A DNA stretch of 64,000 nucleotides from Pseudarthrobacter albicanus. Its GTDB lineage: Bacteria > Actinomycetota > Actinomycetes > Actinomycetales > Micrococcaceae. Position 1 is the stretch's first letter, and each line of letters begins with the position of its first letter. A program made the translations under genes and the position numbers. The DNA is taken from the NCBI RefSeq assembly GCF_018224015.1, contig NZ_JAGPOT010000004.1:1-64000 (forward strand). The letters run 5' to 3'. This document shows positions 34,597-42,741 of this stretch, one piece after another. Below the pieces are notes generated by a model. That model worked only from the letters and a program-made list of their open reading frames with translations, was not told the DNA's origin and did not search any database.

Positions 34597-35250
34597 ATGG
34601 CTGAACGTGTGAAAATGCGCCGGCTCAGTCCGGCGGAAGGGCAGCAGCTGCTGCGGATCGTGCGCCGCGGGGAGCCGAAGCAGGTCCGGAGTGTGGTCCG
34701 GTGGCGGCGGGCGACGATGCTTTTGGCTTCGGCGGGCGGGAATTCGGTACCGGTCATCGCCCGGCTGCTCGCCGCGGACGAGGACACCGTGCGGGCGGTG
34801 ATCCACCGGTTCAACGAGATCGGGCTGGACTGCCTGGACCCTGACTGGGCGGGAGGCCGTCCCCGCCTGCTCAGCGGCGTCGAGGAGGACTTCGTCGCCG
34901 CGACGGCCCTGACCCGCCCGGGCAAGCTGGGGGTGCCCCTTCTCGCACTTGTCGATTCGCAAGCTGGCCGGGTACCTGGGCGAACGCCCGGACCGGCCGG
35001 TCCACATTGGCCGGGAGGCGCTGCGTACCCTGCTGCACCGGCACCGGATCACGTTCCAGCACACCTCGACCTGGAAGGAATCCACCGACCCGGACATCGA
35101 GGCGAAGCTGGAGAGGATCGAGGACGTGCTCGACCACCATCCGGACCGGGCCTTCGCGTTCGACGAGTTCGGCCCACTGGGCATCCGCCCAAACGCCGGG
35201 ACCGGCTGGGCCCGGCCGGGTCATTCATTCCCGTGCCGCAGGCGCGGACG
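34597..35250 (+). pseudogene. IS630-family transposase, frameshifted and 3'-truncated
   Basis: MAERVKMRRLSPAEGQQLLR with two HTH segments (NSVPVIARLLAADEDTVRAV) up to TALTRPGKLG in one frame. Near 34935 it shifts to HLSIRKLAGYLGERPDRPVH and AFAFDEFGPLGIRPNAGTGW, the start of the DDE domain with its first aspartate. It stops at about 35250, before the second Asp and the Glu. Some IS elements use programmed frameshifts, but the missing C-terminus makes this a dead copy. No terminal repeats were identified. Confidence 0.8.
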
Positions 35251-35300
35251 ATGACCGGGTGCTCCCGACAGGCTCGCCTGCCAACGGGTACCGTTAAGCC

Positions 35301-38300
35301 GTGACTTTACCGCCGCCGCCCCAACTCGCCGACCCTGTGATCACCCGCCTGGTGGGCAGCACCTCCCTGAGCCGCGGCCGCACCTACGCGCGCAAGGGCG
35401 CCGTTTCCAGCATCGAGTGGAATCCCAAGAACCTGGAGTTAAGAGGCAAGGTCCAAGGCAACCGCAGCGCCCCCTACCGGACTAAAGTCTGGTTCAAGGA
35501 CGGCGTCAAGGGTCTGCGTGTTGAGCGGGGCGAGTGCTCCTGCCCCATGGTCTTCAACTGCAAGCACGTCGCCGCTTTGCTCCTGGAAATCAGCAACGGG
35601 TTTGTCCTGGAGCATCCGGCGCTGCTGGACGTTCCGCCGGCCCCGGCGAGCGCTCAAGCTCCGAAGCAGCCCGCGCCCGCCGTTCAGAACTCAGTTCAGA
35701 ACTCAGTTCAGAAACCTGTTCAGAAACCTGTCCAGGAGGAGGCACCTCCCGCGCCCTGGCAGGAGCAGATCCATTCCCTTCTTCACCCGGAAGCGGCTCC
35801 ACGGCACCCGGGTTTCGCCGGCGGACAGGCCATCCGCAGCGCCGGCGCGCCAACGCTGCGGCTCGGTGTGCAGCTGGAACTGCACGAATCCAGTTCCAGC
35901 CAGCCCGCCTGGTACCAGCGTGGCCGCGTTGATCCGTGGCAAAACCAATCCGCCCCGCCGCTCAGCCTGACCGCCAGGCCGGTGAAACAGAATGCCAAGG
36001 GCAAGTGGCTGGTGGGCCAGCTGCGCTGGGATACCTTCGCGCATTCGCGCTACGGATACCAACTCCAGGAATTCAGTCCGGAACAGATCCGCTGGATGCG
36101 CACCTTTGCCACGCTCTACGCTGCCGAGGGCTCGCAGTGGCCGTACATGCACCTGCCCCTGGAGCGCTTCGACAGCCCGCTGCTCTGGCGGCTCCTCGCC
36201 CAGGCCAGCGAAATCGGTGTGGCGCTGGTCGCCGCAAAGGCCGGCGACGCCGTCGTAATTCATGAGCCGGTCACCATTTCCCTGGACATCCGCGATCACG
36301 ACGGCGGGCTGGGGCTGGCACCGTACGTCGGCATCGGCGGCAGTTCCGCGGACCGCACCGCGATGGGCGTGATCGGCCAGCCCGGCCACGGACTGTTCTG
36401 GTGGGACGCCGCCACAGGGCCGGGCACCTCCACGGCTCCCCATGGTTTCCATCTGGCCCCGAGCAAAGCGCCTGTTCCTGACGCCATCCGTCCGCTGATC
36501 CACCACCGCACTGAACTGCTGGTTCCGGCGGCGGCCCGCGGTTCCTTCCTGGGTGCCATCTTCCCGCAACTGGCCCAGGCAGCGGATGTCATCTGCAGCG
36601 ACGCCTCCGTGGACCTGCCGCAGATCCTGCCGCCGGAGCTGGTCCTGACAGCCGCCCACATCCCCGGTGAGGACGCGGCAGACGCGGCGCCGTCCGGCCG
36701 GACCCCGCGCCGCCGTGCGGCAGCAGCGCCGCAGGATCCCGGCGCGCTGCAGCTTCAATGGCACTGGGAGTACGCGTCCGCCGGCACCGTCACCCGCCAG
36801 CCGCTGCCCGACGCCGGCACCGGCTACCGCGACCCCACGTTCGAAGCCCAGCTGCTGGCCCGGGTGGCCGGGGTCCTGGACCCGTTTCCGGCTGCCTGGC
36901 AGGAGCAGTTCCCGGACCAGCCCTCCGGCCACCCCGGCAGCACCGTCCCGGCGGTGCTCAGAAACCTCGCCGCCGCCCGGTTCACCGCCGAGGCACTCCC
37001 CGTGCTGGAACAGCTCGAGCACCTCCGGGTAGTCACCACGGGCACAGTGCCGGACTACAGCGAGCTGACCGATACCCCGCTCATCGGCATCAGCACCAAG
37101 GGAACGGACGACGGCGACTGGTTTGACTTGGGCGTCACCGTCACCCTGGGCGGGGAAGACGTCCCCTTCGACCAGCTCTTCCGCGCCCTGGCAGCAGGCG
37201 AAGAACACCTGATGCTGTCCAACGGCAACTACTTCCGGCTCGACCAGCCCGAATTCCTCCAGCTGCGCCGCCTGATCGAGGAAGCCCGTGCCCTGCAGGA
37301 CCACGAAGGGCCCCTGCGGATCAGCCGCTACCAGGCCGGGCTCTGGGACGAGCTCGAGGAACTGGCGGCAACGGCCAAACAAGCCGATTCCTGGCGGCGG
37401 AGCGTCGGTGGACTGCTGCGGTTCACGGAGCTTCTGGACGTGCCGCCGCCGGCGGGACTCAACGCTTCACTGCGCCCCTACCAGCAGGACGGCTTCAACT
37501 GGCTGGCCTTCCTGTGGCAGCAGGGCCTGGGCGGCGTGCTCGCGGACGATATGGGCCTGGGCAAGACCCTCCAGGCCATCGCCCTGATCTGCCACGCCAA
37601 GAACGGCATCGGCGCTCCGGACCGGGACGACACCGCGAGGCGCCCCTTCCTGGTGGTCGCCCCGACCTCCGTGGTGCCCAACTGGGCCGCGGAAATCGGA
37701 CGTTTCGCCCCCGGGCTGCGCGTCACCGCCGTCACGGACACGCTGCAGCGCAGCGGGACGGATCTGGCGGCGCTCGCCGCCGGGTCCGACGTCGTGGTTG
37801 TTTCCTACACGCTCTTCCGGCTCGACTATGAGGCCTACGCCGCGCAGCAGTGGGCCGGGCTGGTACTGGACGAGGCACAGTTTGTGAAGAATCCGGCCAC
37901 CAAGGCCAGCCAGAACGCCCGCCGCTTCCCGGCCCCGTTCAAGCTCGCCATCACGGGCACGCCCATGGAGAACAACCTGATGGAGTTGTGGTCCATGTTC
38001 GCGATCACCGCTCCCGGGCTGTTCCCGTCGTCGAAGAATTTCGCCGACTACTACCAGAAGCCGGTGGAGAAAGAAGGGAACGCGGCGAAACTGGCGCAAT
38101 TACGACGCCGGATCCGGCCCCTGATGATGCGGCGCACCAAGGACCTGGTCGCCAGGGACCTGCCCGCCAAACAGGAACAGGTGCTGGAGCTGGAGCTGGC
38201 GCCGCGGCACCGCACCATTTACCAGCGGCAACTACAGCGCGAACGGCAGAAGGTTCTGGGGCTGCTGGGGGACATGGACAAGAACCGCTTCGCGATCTTC

Positions 38301-38879
38301 AAGTCCCTCACCACCTTGCGCAGGCTCAGCCTGGACGCATCCCTGGTGGACGAGAAATACGCGTCCGTCCCTTCCAGCAAGCTCGATGCCCTGTTGGAGC
38401 AGCTCCGCGACATCGCGGCCGAGGGACACCGCGCCCTGATCTTCAGCCAGTTCACCGGCTTCCTTTCCAAGGCCGCGGCACGCCTTGACGCGGAAGGCAT
38501 CCCGTACGCCTACCTGGACGGCAAGACCCGCCGGCGCGGCGAGGTGATCGAGCAGTTCAAGTCCGGAAGCGCGCCGGTGTTCCTCATCAGCCTCAAGGCC
38601 GGCGGGTTCGGACTGAACCTGACCGAGGCCGACTATGTGTTCCTGCTGGACCCCTGGTGGAATCCCGCTTCGGAGGCCCAAGCCGTTGACCGGACCCACA
38701 GGATCGGCCAGAGCCGGAATGTCATGGTCTACCGGCTGGTGGCCAGGGACACCATCGAGGAGAAAGTCATGGCGCTCAAGGAAAAGAAGGCCAAGCTGTT
38801 TACCGCCGTCCTGGACGACGACGCGATGTTCGCCTCGGCACTGTCGGCGGAGGACGTGCGGGGGTTGTTCGACAGCTGA
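35301..38879 (+). CDS. SWIM zinc-finger SNF2-family ATPase
   Basis: Protein of 1192 aa with a GTG start. A SWIM finger at about 78-92 (CSCPMVFNCKHVAALLL: CxC...CxH) is followed by a Gln-Val repeat linker (VQNSVQNSVQKPVQKPVQ) and a large middle region of unknown fold. The SNF2 motor covers about 710-1185: Walker A in LADDMGLGKTLQAIAL, Walker B as LDEAQFVKN, TGTPMENNL (motif III), LISLKAGGFGLNLTEADYVF and QAVDRTHRIGQSRNV (motifs V-VI). Such enzymes translocate on DNA and remodel nucleoprotein; the bacterial role is unclear. It stands alone between a dead IS630 and an orphan antitoxin. Confidence 0.92.
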   Translation: MTLPPPPQLADPVITRLVGSTSLSRGRTYARKGAVSSIEWNPKNLELRGKVQGNRSAPYRTKVWFKDGVKGLRVERGECSCPMVFNCKHVAALLLEISNGFVLEHPALLDVPPAPASAQAPKQPAPAVQNSVQNSVQKPVQKPVQEEAPPAPWQEQIHSLLHPEAAPRHPGFAGGQAIRSAGAPTLRLGVQLELHESSSSQPAWYQRGRVDPWQNQSAPPLSLTARPVKQNAKGKWLVGQLRWDTFAHSRYGYQLQEFSPEQIRWMRTFATLYAAEGSQWPYMHLPLERFDSPLLWRLLAQASEIGVALVAAKAGDAVVIHEPVTISLDIRDHDGGLGLAPYVGIGGSSADRTAMGVIGQPGHGLFWWDAATGPGTSTAPHGFHLAPSKAPVPDAIRPLIHHRTELLVPAAARGSFLGAIFPQLAQAADVICSDASVDLPQILPPELVLTAAHIPGEDAADAAPSGRTPRRRAAAAPQDPGALQLQWHWEYASAGTVTRQPLPDAGTGYRDPTFEAQLLARVAGVLDPFPAAWQEQFPDQPSGHPGSTVPAVLRNLAAARFTAEALPVLEQLEHLRVVTTGTVPDYSELTDTPLIGISTKGTDDGDWFDLGVTVTLGGEDVPFDQLFRALAAGEEHLMLSNGNYFRLDQPEFLQLRRLIEEARALQDHEGPLRISRYQAGLWDELEELAATAKQADSWRRSVGGLLRFTELLDVPPPAGLNASLRPYQQDGFNWLAFLWQQGLGGVLADDMGLGKTLQAIALICHAKNGIGAPDRDDTARRPFLVVAPTSVVPNWAAEIGRFAPGLRVTAVTDTLQRSGTDLAALAAGSDVVVVSYTLFRLDYEAYAAQQWAGLVLDEAQFVKNPATKASQNARRFPAPFKLAITGTPMENNLMELWSMFAITAPGLFPSSKNFADYYQKPVEKEGNAAKLAQLRRRIRPLMMRRTKDLVARDLPAKQEQVLELELAPRHRTIYQRQLQRERQKVLGLLGDMDKNRFAIFKSLTTLRRLSLDASLVDEKYASVPSSKLDALLEQLRDIAAEGHRALIFSQFTGFLSKAAARLDAEGIPYAYLDGKTRRRGEVIEQFKSGSAPVFLISLKAGGFGLNLTEADYVFLLDPWWNPASEAQAVDRTHRIGQSRNVMVYRLVARDTIEEKVMALKEKKAKLFTAVLDDDAMFASALSAEDVRGLFDS

Positions 38880-38965
38880 GGCACGCCGATGGTTGCGGCA
38901 TCGACGTCCGGGCGGGCCTGCCGCTGCTGTCCCCCCATCGTGCAGCCGGGTCTTATTACGCTCGT

Positions 38966-39004
38966 GTCTATCTGGCTAGACGGATTTTGTCTAGGGGCCT
39001 AGAC
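38966..39004. promoter_or_regulatory. Two palindromic operators of the orphan HicB gene
   Basis: GTCTATCTGGCTAGAC (38966-38981) and the perfect palindrome GTCTAGGGGCCTAGAC (38989-39004) lie 23 bp apart, directly before the toxin stub. Equal arms (GTCTA/TAGAC) and about two helical turns of spacing suggest cooperative binding by one regulator, most likely the encoded HTH antitoxin. Confidence 0.7.
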
Positions 39005-39011
39005 TTTCTAC

Positions 39012-39062
39012 ATGATGAAGCGGAAGGACCTCCTTAGAGAGGCCAAGCGACTCGAAATCTAG
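39012..39062 (+). pseudogene. HicA toxin stub of 16 codons
   Basis: MMKRKDLLREAKRLEI then TAG. The first ten residues are those of HicA proteins (MKRKDLL...), after which the toxin is missing; the antitoxin starts 20 bp downstream. It is either a deletion remnant or a short leader peptide. Confidence 0.5.
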
Positions 39063-39082
39063 AAGTCTAAGGACCAAATTCA

Positions 39083-39484
39083 ATGAGACTAACGGCAGTT
39101 GCGCAGCGCTCCGGGTCGTGGTGGGCCGTTGAAGTTCCCGAAGTACCGGGTCTGTTTACACAGGCCAAGCGCCTGGACCAGGTGGCAGCCATGGTCAAAG
39201 ACGCGGCATCGTCCCTGACAGGAATACCTGAGGACTCGTTTCAAGTAATCGTTTCCGTCCATCTAGGCGGAAAACTCGAAGAAGCCGTGGATGCAGCCCT
39301 GGACGCCGCGAACCGGTTGGCCGAACTTCAGGCCAAAGCGGCCACGACCAGCCGAGTGGCGGCCCGGTGCCTGGCGGAGGACGGCCTGACCGTCCGGGAA
39401 ATCGGAGAAGTTCTTGGGGTTTCGCACCAGCGCGCCCATCAATTAGTCGGCCGTAAAGCCGAAAAGACCGGCAGCCGAAAATAG
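39083..39484 (+). CDS. HicB-like antitoxin with HTH, toxin missing
   Basis: Protein of 133 aa. Residues 1-75 (RLTAVAQRSGSWWAVEVPEV, GLFTQAKRLDQVAAMVKDAA) form the HicB RNase H-like half. Residues about 85-125 (RCLAEDGLTVREIGEVLGVS, HQRAHQLVGRK) form an HTH. Upstream are two matching palindromes, so it probably represses its own promoter. The toxin gene that normally precedes it is reduced to 16 codons. An orphan antitoxin of this kind can persist as a regulator or neutralise a related toxin from elsewhere. Confidence 0.8.
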   Translation: MRLTAVAQRSGSWWAVEVPEVPGLFTQAKRLDQVAAMVKDAASSLTGIPEDSFQVIVSVHLGGKLEEAVDAALDAANRLAELQAKAATTSRVAARCLAEDGLTVREIGEVLGVSHQRAHQLVGRKAEKTGSRK

Positions 39485-39509
39485 CCGGCTCAGACCCAGG
39501 GCTCTGGCA

Positions 39510-39664
39510 AGCGTTGGTGCGGGCTCGGGTGGCGGGGATTACCCCGATGGCGGCGCTGAAGGATCTGCGTCGGGTGCTGCCGGGGGCGAATCCGAACCCG
39601 CTGTTCCGTCGGCTGCTGAGCGGCGCCTCGGAGGATCGCGCGCAGCCTCGGGCTCGCTCATAGC
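39510..39664 (+). pseudogene. Unrecognised gene tail
   Basis: LWQALVRARVAGITPMAALK and DLRRVLPGANPNPLFRRLLS, then a stop at 39662. Coding-like, shares a motif with 28397-28472. No start and no family recognised. Confidence 0.4.
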
Positions 39665-39825
39665 CAGCGGCAACCGGGGTACAGCAGCACGCTGGAGTGC
39701 GACGGCATAGTCTGCGAGTCCCACCCGGCGCACGGCGATCACCAGCCGCGGGTTTCGACTGCAGCAGCGCCGAGCGCCGAGCAGCTCGGCACTAATTGTT
39801 GGAAATCGCCCGCGGTGTCCCGTCG

Positions 39826-40125
39826 CTACGGCCAGGTCTGTGGAGTTTGGCGATAAATGGCGGCGTTCTGTGACCGCTCGATATCGCAATCCCGGGCTTT
39901 GCGTCGTCTTGCATCCCATGGGTTACGAGGCAGATCGGTTGCGAGACACCTGACTCGCTGAAGGAGTACCGGGAGCGGTTCACTCAGAAGGACGACATGC
40001 TCGAAGCGATCGTAGAACTGGCCTTGATTGTGTACCGTTCCGGAGACAATGACATCCCCGTGCTGGGCCAGCAATCGATTCATGCGAATTGCGTCCCAGA
40101 TGCCATCCCTCACCGGGCGATCTGG
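39826..40125 (-). pseudogene. AAA/shikimate-kinase-like ATPase fragment
   Basis: AIRMNRLLAQHGDVIVSGTV and HNQGQFYDRFEHVVLLSEPL, then PVLLQRV, correspond to the middle of small AAA-family nucleotide kinases. The P-loop part is absent, and after LLQRV the sequence is no longer family-like. It joins an SRPBCC fragment at about 40115. 39665-39825 shows nothing definite. Confidence 0.6.
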
Positions 40126-40345
40126 GACTGTCCCAGGTAATCCCCGGGGGAAACGAGCACCTCCTGCCATCCGCCGTAGAAGCTTCCATCGCCCTTGGTC
40201 CCGTCGACGCCGCGCAGATCGAATGTCATGCGCGTGCCTTCGTGAACCGGCTCGAGGGTGACCGTAATGACTGGAGTGTCATCTGGGTCGCCGTTCGGGT
40301 GGCCCCAGGTGAACACGAGGCGCTCGAAGCGGAGTTATTGGTTCG
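40126..40345 (-). pseudogene. SRPBCC (AHSA1) C-terminal fragment
   Basis: LRFERLVFTWGHPNGDPDDT, PVITVTLEPVHEGTRMTFDL and FYGGWQEVLVSPGDYLG make up the second half of an AHSA1-type domain. The N-terminal half is missing. Confidence 0.65.
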
Positions 40346-40369
40346 CCCTCCCCGCCGGAATTAGACCTA

Positions 40370-41516
40370 GTGGTGTGTCTCAGTTTTGCTTGACGGCTTG
40401 GAGTGCGACGCGGCCTCGGGCGACTTTTTCGAGGATGGATTCCGCTGTCGCCGTCCACACCAGGGGCTTGGGCTCGTCGTTGTGGGCGGCGAGGTAGTCC
40501 TCGATCGCTGAGATCAGATCCGGCACGGAATGGAACGCGCCGCGGCGCAGCGCCTTGTCGGTGAGTTCCCTGAACCACCGCTCCACCAGGTTCAGCCAGG
40601 ACGAGGAGGTGGGCGTGAAATGCAGGTGGAACCGCGGATGTTTCTCCAGCCAGGCCCTGACGTTGGCGTGTTTGTGTGTCGCGTAATTGTCGAGGATAAG
40701 ATGCACGGCCAGCCCGTCCGGGACTTCCTTCTCGAGTGTTTTCAGGAATGTCAGGAACTCGTTGTGACGGTGCTTGGGCAGACAGGAACCGATGACCTTT
40801 CCGCTGGCGACGTCCAGGGCGGCAAACAGGGTCGTCGTGCCGTTGCGCTTGTAGTCATGGGTCATCGTTTCGCCCCGGCCCTTCTTCATCGGCAGTGACG
40901 GCTGGGTGCGGTCCAACGCCTGGATCGAGGACTTCTCATCCATGCACAACACGATCGCCTGCTCCGGCGGGTTCAGATACAGGCCCACCACATCGATGAG
41001 TTTCTCCTCGAACCGCGGATCGGTGGAAAGCTTGAACGCCTCGACCCGGTGCGGCTTCAGCCCGCGCGCCGCCCAGATCCGCTGCACCTGCGCCGGAGAC
41101 ACCCCGGACTTCGCCGCCATGCTCCGCACCGACCAGTGCGTATGCCCTTCCGGCTTGGAGTTCAGCGTCAACTCAACGATCTCATCGATCTTTGACTGCG
41201 GAATCACCGGCGTGCGGCCCCGCCCGCCACGAACCTTCCCCAGCTTCGCCAGACCCTCGTCCCCGAACCGGGCCCGCCATGAACGCACCGTCCCCGGGCT
41301 GACCCCGGCGACCTTCGCGATCGATCCATTGGCCAGCCCCTCCGCGGCCATCAACAAGACCTGTGCCCGCTGCACCTCACGATGGGACGCCGTCTGCGAT
41401 CTCGACAACACCTCCAACGCGGCACGCTGACCATCGGAGACCACCAAAGCAGAAGCAGGATTCGACATGCCCCCAGTTTAACAGAACACTCATCGACTAT
41501 TTTGGAGACACACCAC
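40370..41516 (-). mobile_element. Intact IS630-family insertion sequence
   Basis: Terminal inverted repeats GTGGTGTGTCTC at 40370-40381 and its complement at 41505-41516. TA on both sides (40368-40369, 41517-41518) is the IS630-typical target duplication; even the outer bases match (CTAG). Length 1147 bp with one transposase gene. It sits at the 3' end of the M20 amidohydrolase gene. Confidence 0.88.
40380..41468 (-). CDS. IS630-family transposase, complete
   Basis: Protein of 362 aa. Two N-terminal HTH domains (GLANGSIAKVAGVSPGTVRS, HWSVRSMAAKSGVSPAQVQR) precede a DDE domain: Asp in VLCMDEKSSIQALDRTQP, Asp in LILDNYATHKHANV, Glu in SSSWLNLVERWFRELTDK. All catalytic residues are present and there is no frameshift, so the element may be active. 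It mediates cut-and-paste or copy of the element into TA sites. Confidence 0.93.
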   Translation of the reverse strand: MSNPASALVVSDGQRAALEVLSRSQTASHREVQRAQVLLMAAEGLANGSIAKVAGVSPGTVRSWRARFGDEGLAKLGKVRGGRGRTPVIPQSKIDEIVELTLNSKPEGHTHWSVRSMAAKSGVSPAQVQRIWAARGLKPHRVEAFKLSTDPRFEEKLIDVVGLYLNPPEQAIVLCMDEKSSIQALDRTQPSLPMKKGRGETMTHDYKRNGTTTLFAALDVASGKVIGSCLPKHRHNEFLTFLKTLEKEVPDGLAVHLILDNYATHKHANVRAWLEKHPRFHLHFTPTSSSWLNLVERWFRELTDKALRRGAFHSVPDLISAIEDYLAAHNDEPKPLVWTATAESILEKVARGRVALQAVKQN

Positions 41517-42741
41517 TAGACTTGGCGGAGGAGAGGCCGCTCCGGAGCAGGCGCTCCCGCTGCTCTGGATCCACTGCCGCCACACTGGCGGCCATAGCCA
41601 AGCCGAAGGCGCCGTCCACCACCGCCCGGTCTGCGGAGGCGGAGGAACCGTGGGCGGCGAACTCGGCTGTGTGGTGGGCGGCGCCGCCCACGTTGTAACC
41701 GAGCAGCGGGTGGATGCTCGGCACCAGCTGGGAGACGTTGCCCATGTCCGTGGATGCCACCGGCTCCTCGTTGAAGACGACATCCCTCCCCCGGGCTGCC
41801 ATCGCCGTCCGGTACGCCTCGGAGAGGAACCGGTCCTGCCGCAGTTCCGCGTAGGCGTTGCCCGTAGGTGTGACGGTGAGTGTGCTGCCGGTGGCATGTG
41901 CGCCGGCCTGAAGGCAGCGCCGCACGCGATCCTCGATAACGCGCAGCTTCGCGAGGCTGGGCGAACGCATTTCCACGCTGGCCCGGGCGCGCCCAGGGAT
42001 GACGTTGGCGGCGCTCCCGCCTTCTGTGACGATCAGGGAAACTATGGAGCCAGACGGAAGCTGTTGCCGTGCCAGGGCAATGGCGGTTTGCGCGATTACG
42101 AGGGCGTCCAGGGCATTGATCCCTTCCTCTGGCGCCGCAGCGGCGTGCGCCGGCCGGCCCTCGTAGAGCACGTCCCACATGCACATGGCCAAGGACGAGC
42201 CGCCAACGATGTCTTCGGCGCCGGCGTGGGCCATCATGGCGAGTGAAACGTCCTCGAAATGGCCTTCCTTGATCAGGTCGACCTTGCCGCCGGTGGTCTC
42301 CTCCGCTGGGGTGCCCAGCACCTTGACGGTGATGCCGAGTTCCCCGGCTACGGTTGCCAGCGCGAGCGCCGCGCCCACGGTGGAAGCCGCGTTCACGTTA
42401 TGTCCGCAGGCGTGGCCAATATCCGGCAGGGCGTCGTATTCAACACAGAGCGCGACTACGAGCTCACCGGATCCGAACCGGGCGCTGAAGGCAGTGGGAA
42501 GCTCGGGCTGGGAGCTGTCAAAGCTGAAGCCGGCGGACCGGAGCAGCGTACTGACTCGTTGGGCGGCCCTGAACTCTTGGCCGCCAAGTTCGGGATCGGC
42601 GTGAATCGCGTGGCTCAGCCCAAGGATTTCGGACTTCCAGCGCTCCAGGGCCGCAGAGACGCTGCGTTCGATTCCGGTCTCGGAGGCCGGGGCCGGCCCG
42701 ACAGGCTTCGGAACAGCAGTTTTCAGACCAGCCGTGTTCAT
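41497..42741 (-). CDS. M20-family amidohydrolase, 3' end replaced by IS630 sequence
   Basis: Protein of 414 aa. Metal-binding motifs of the M20D/AbgB-HmrA type: LPDIGHACGHNVNAAS, PAEETTGGKVDLIKEG, MMAHAG and GRPAHAAAAPEEGINALDA (dimerisation domain). YNVGGAAHHTAEFAAHG holds a late metal ligand. Probable hydrolysis of an N-acyl or aminobenzoyl-glutamate-like amide. The last seven codons (SSGVSPK plus stop) lie at the IS630 joint and inside the element. The conserved fold seems complete, so the enzyme may still work. Coupled to the upstream MFS gene by an ATGA overlap. Confidence 0.85.
   Translation of the reverse strand: MNTAGLKTAVPKPVGPAPASETGIERSVSAALERWKSEILGLSHAIHADPELGGQEFRAAQRVSTLLRSAGFSFDSSQPELPTAFSARFGSGELVVALCVEYDALPDIGHACGHNVNAASTVGAALALATVAGELGITVKVLGTPAEETTGGKVDLIKEGHFEDVSLAMMAHAGAEDIVGGSSLAMCMWDVLYEGRPAHAAAAPEEGINALDALVIAQTAIALARQQLPSGSIVSLIVTEGGSAANVIPGRARASVEMRSPSLAKLRVIEDRVRRCLQAGAHATGSTLTVTPTGNAYAELRQDRFLSEAYRTAMAARGRDVVFNEEPVASTDMGNVSQLVPSIHPLLGYNVGGAAHHTAEFAAHGSSASADRAVVDGAFGLAMAASVAAVDPEQRERLLRSGLSSAKSSGVSPK

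Noticed and set aside
34925..34960. Programmed frameshift in the IS630 copy at 34597
   Set aside because: A G-rich run is present, but the C-terminal third with two catalytic residues is absent, so the copy is dead either way.
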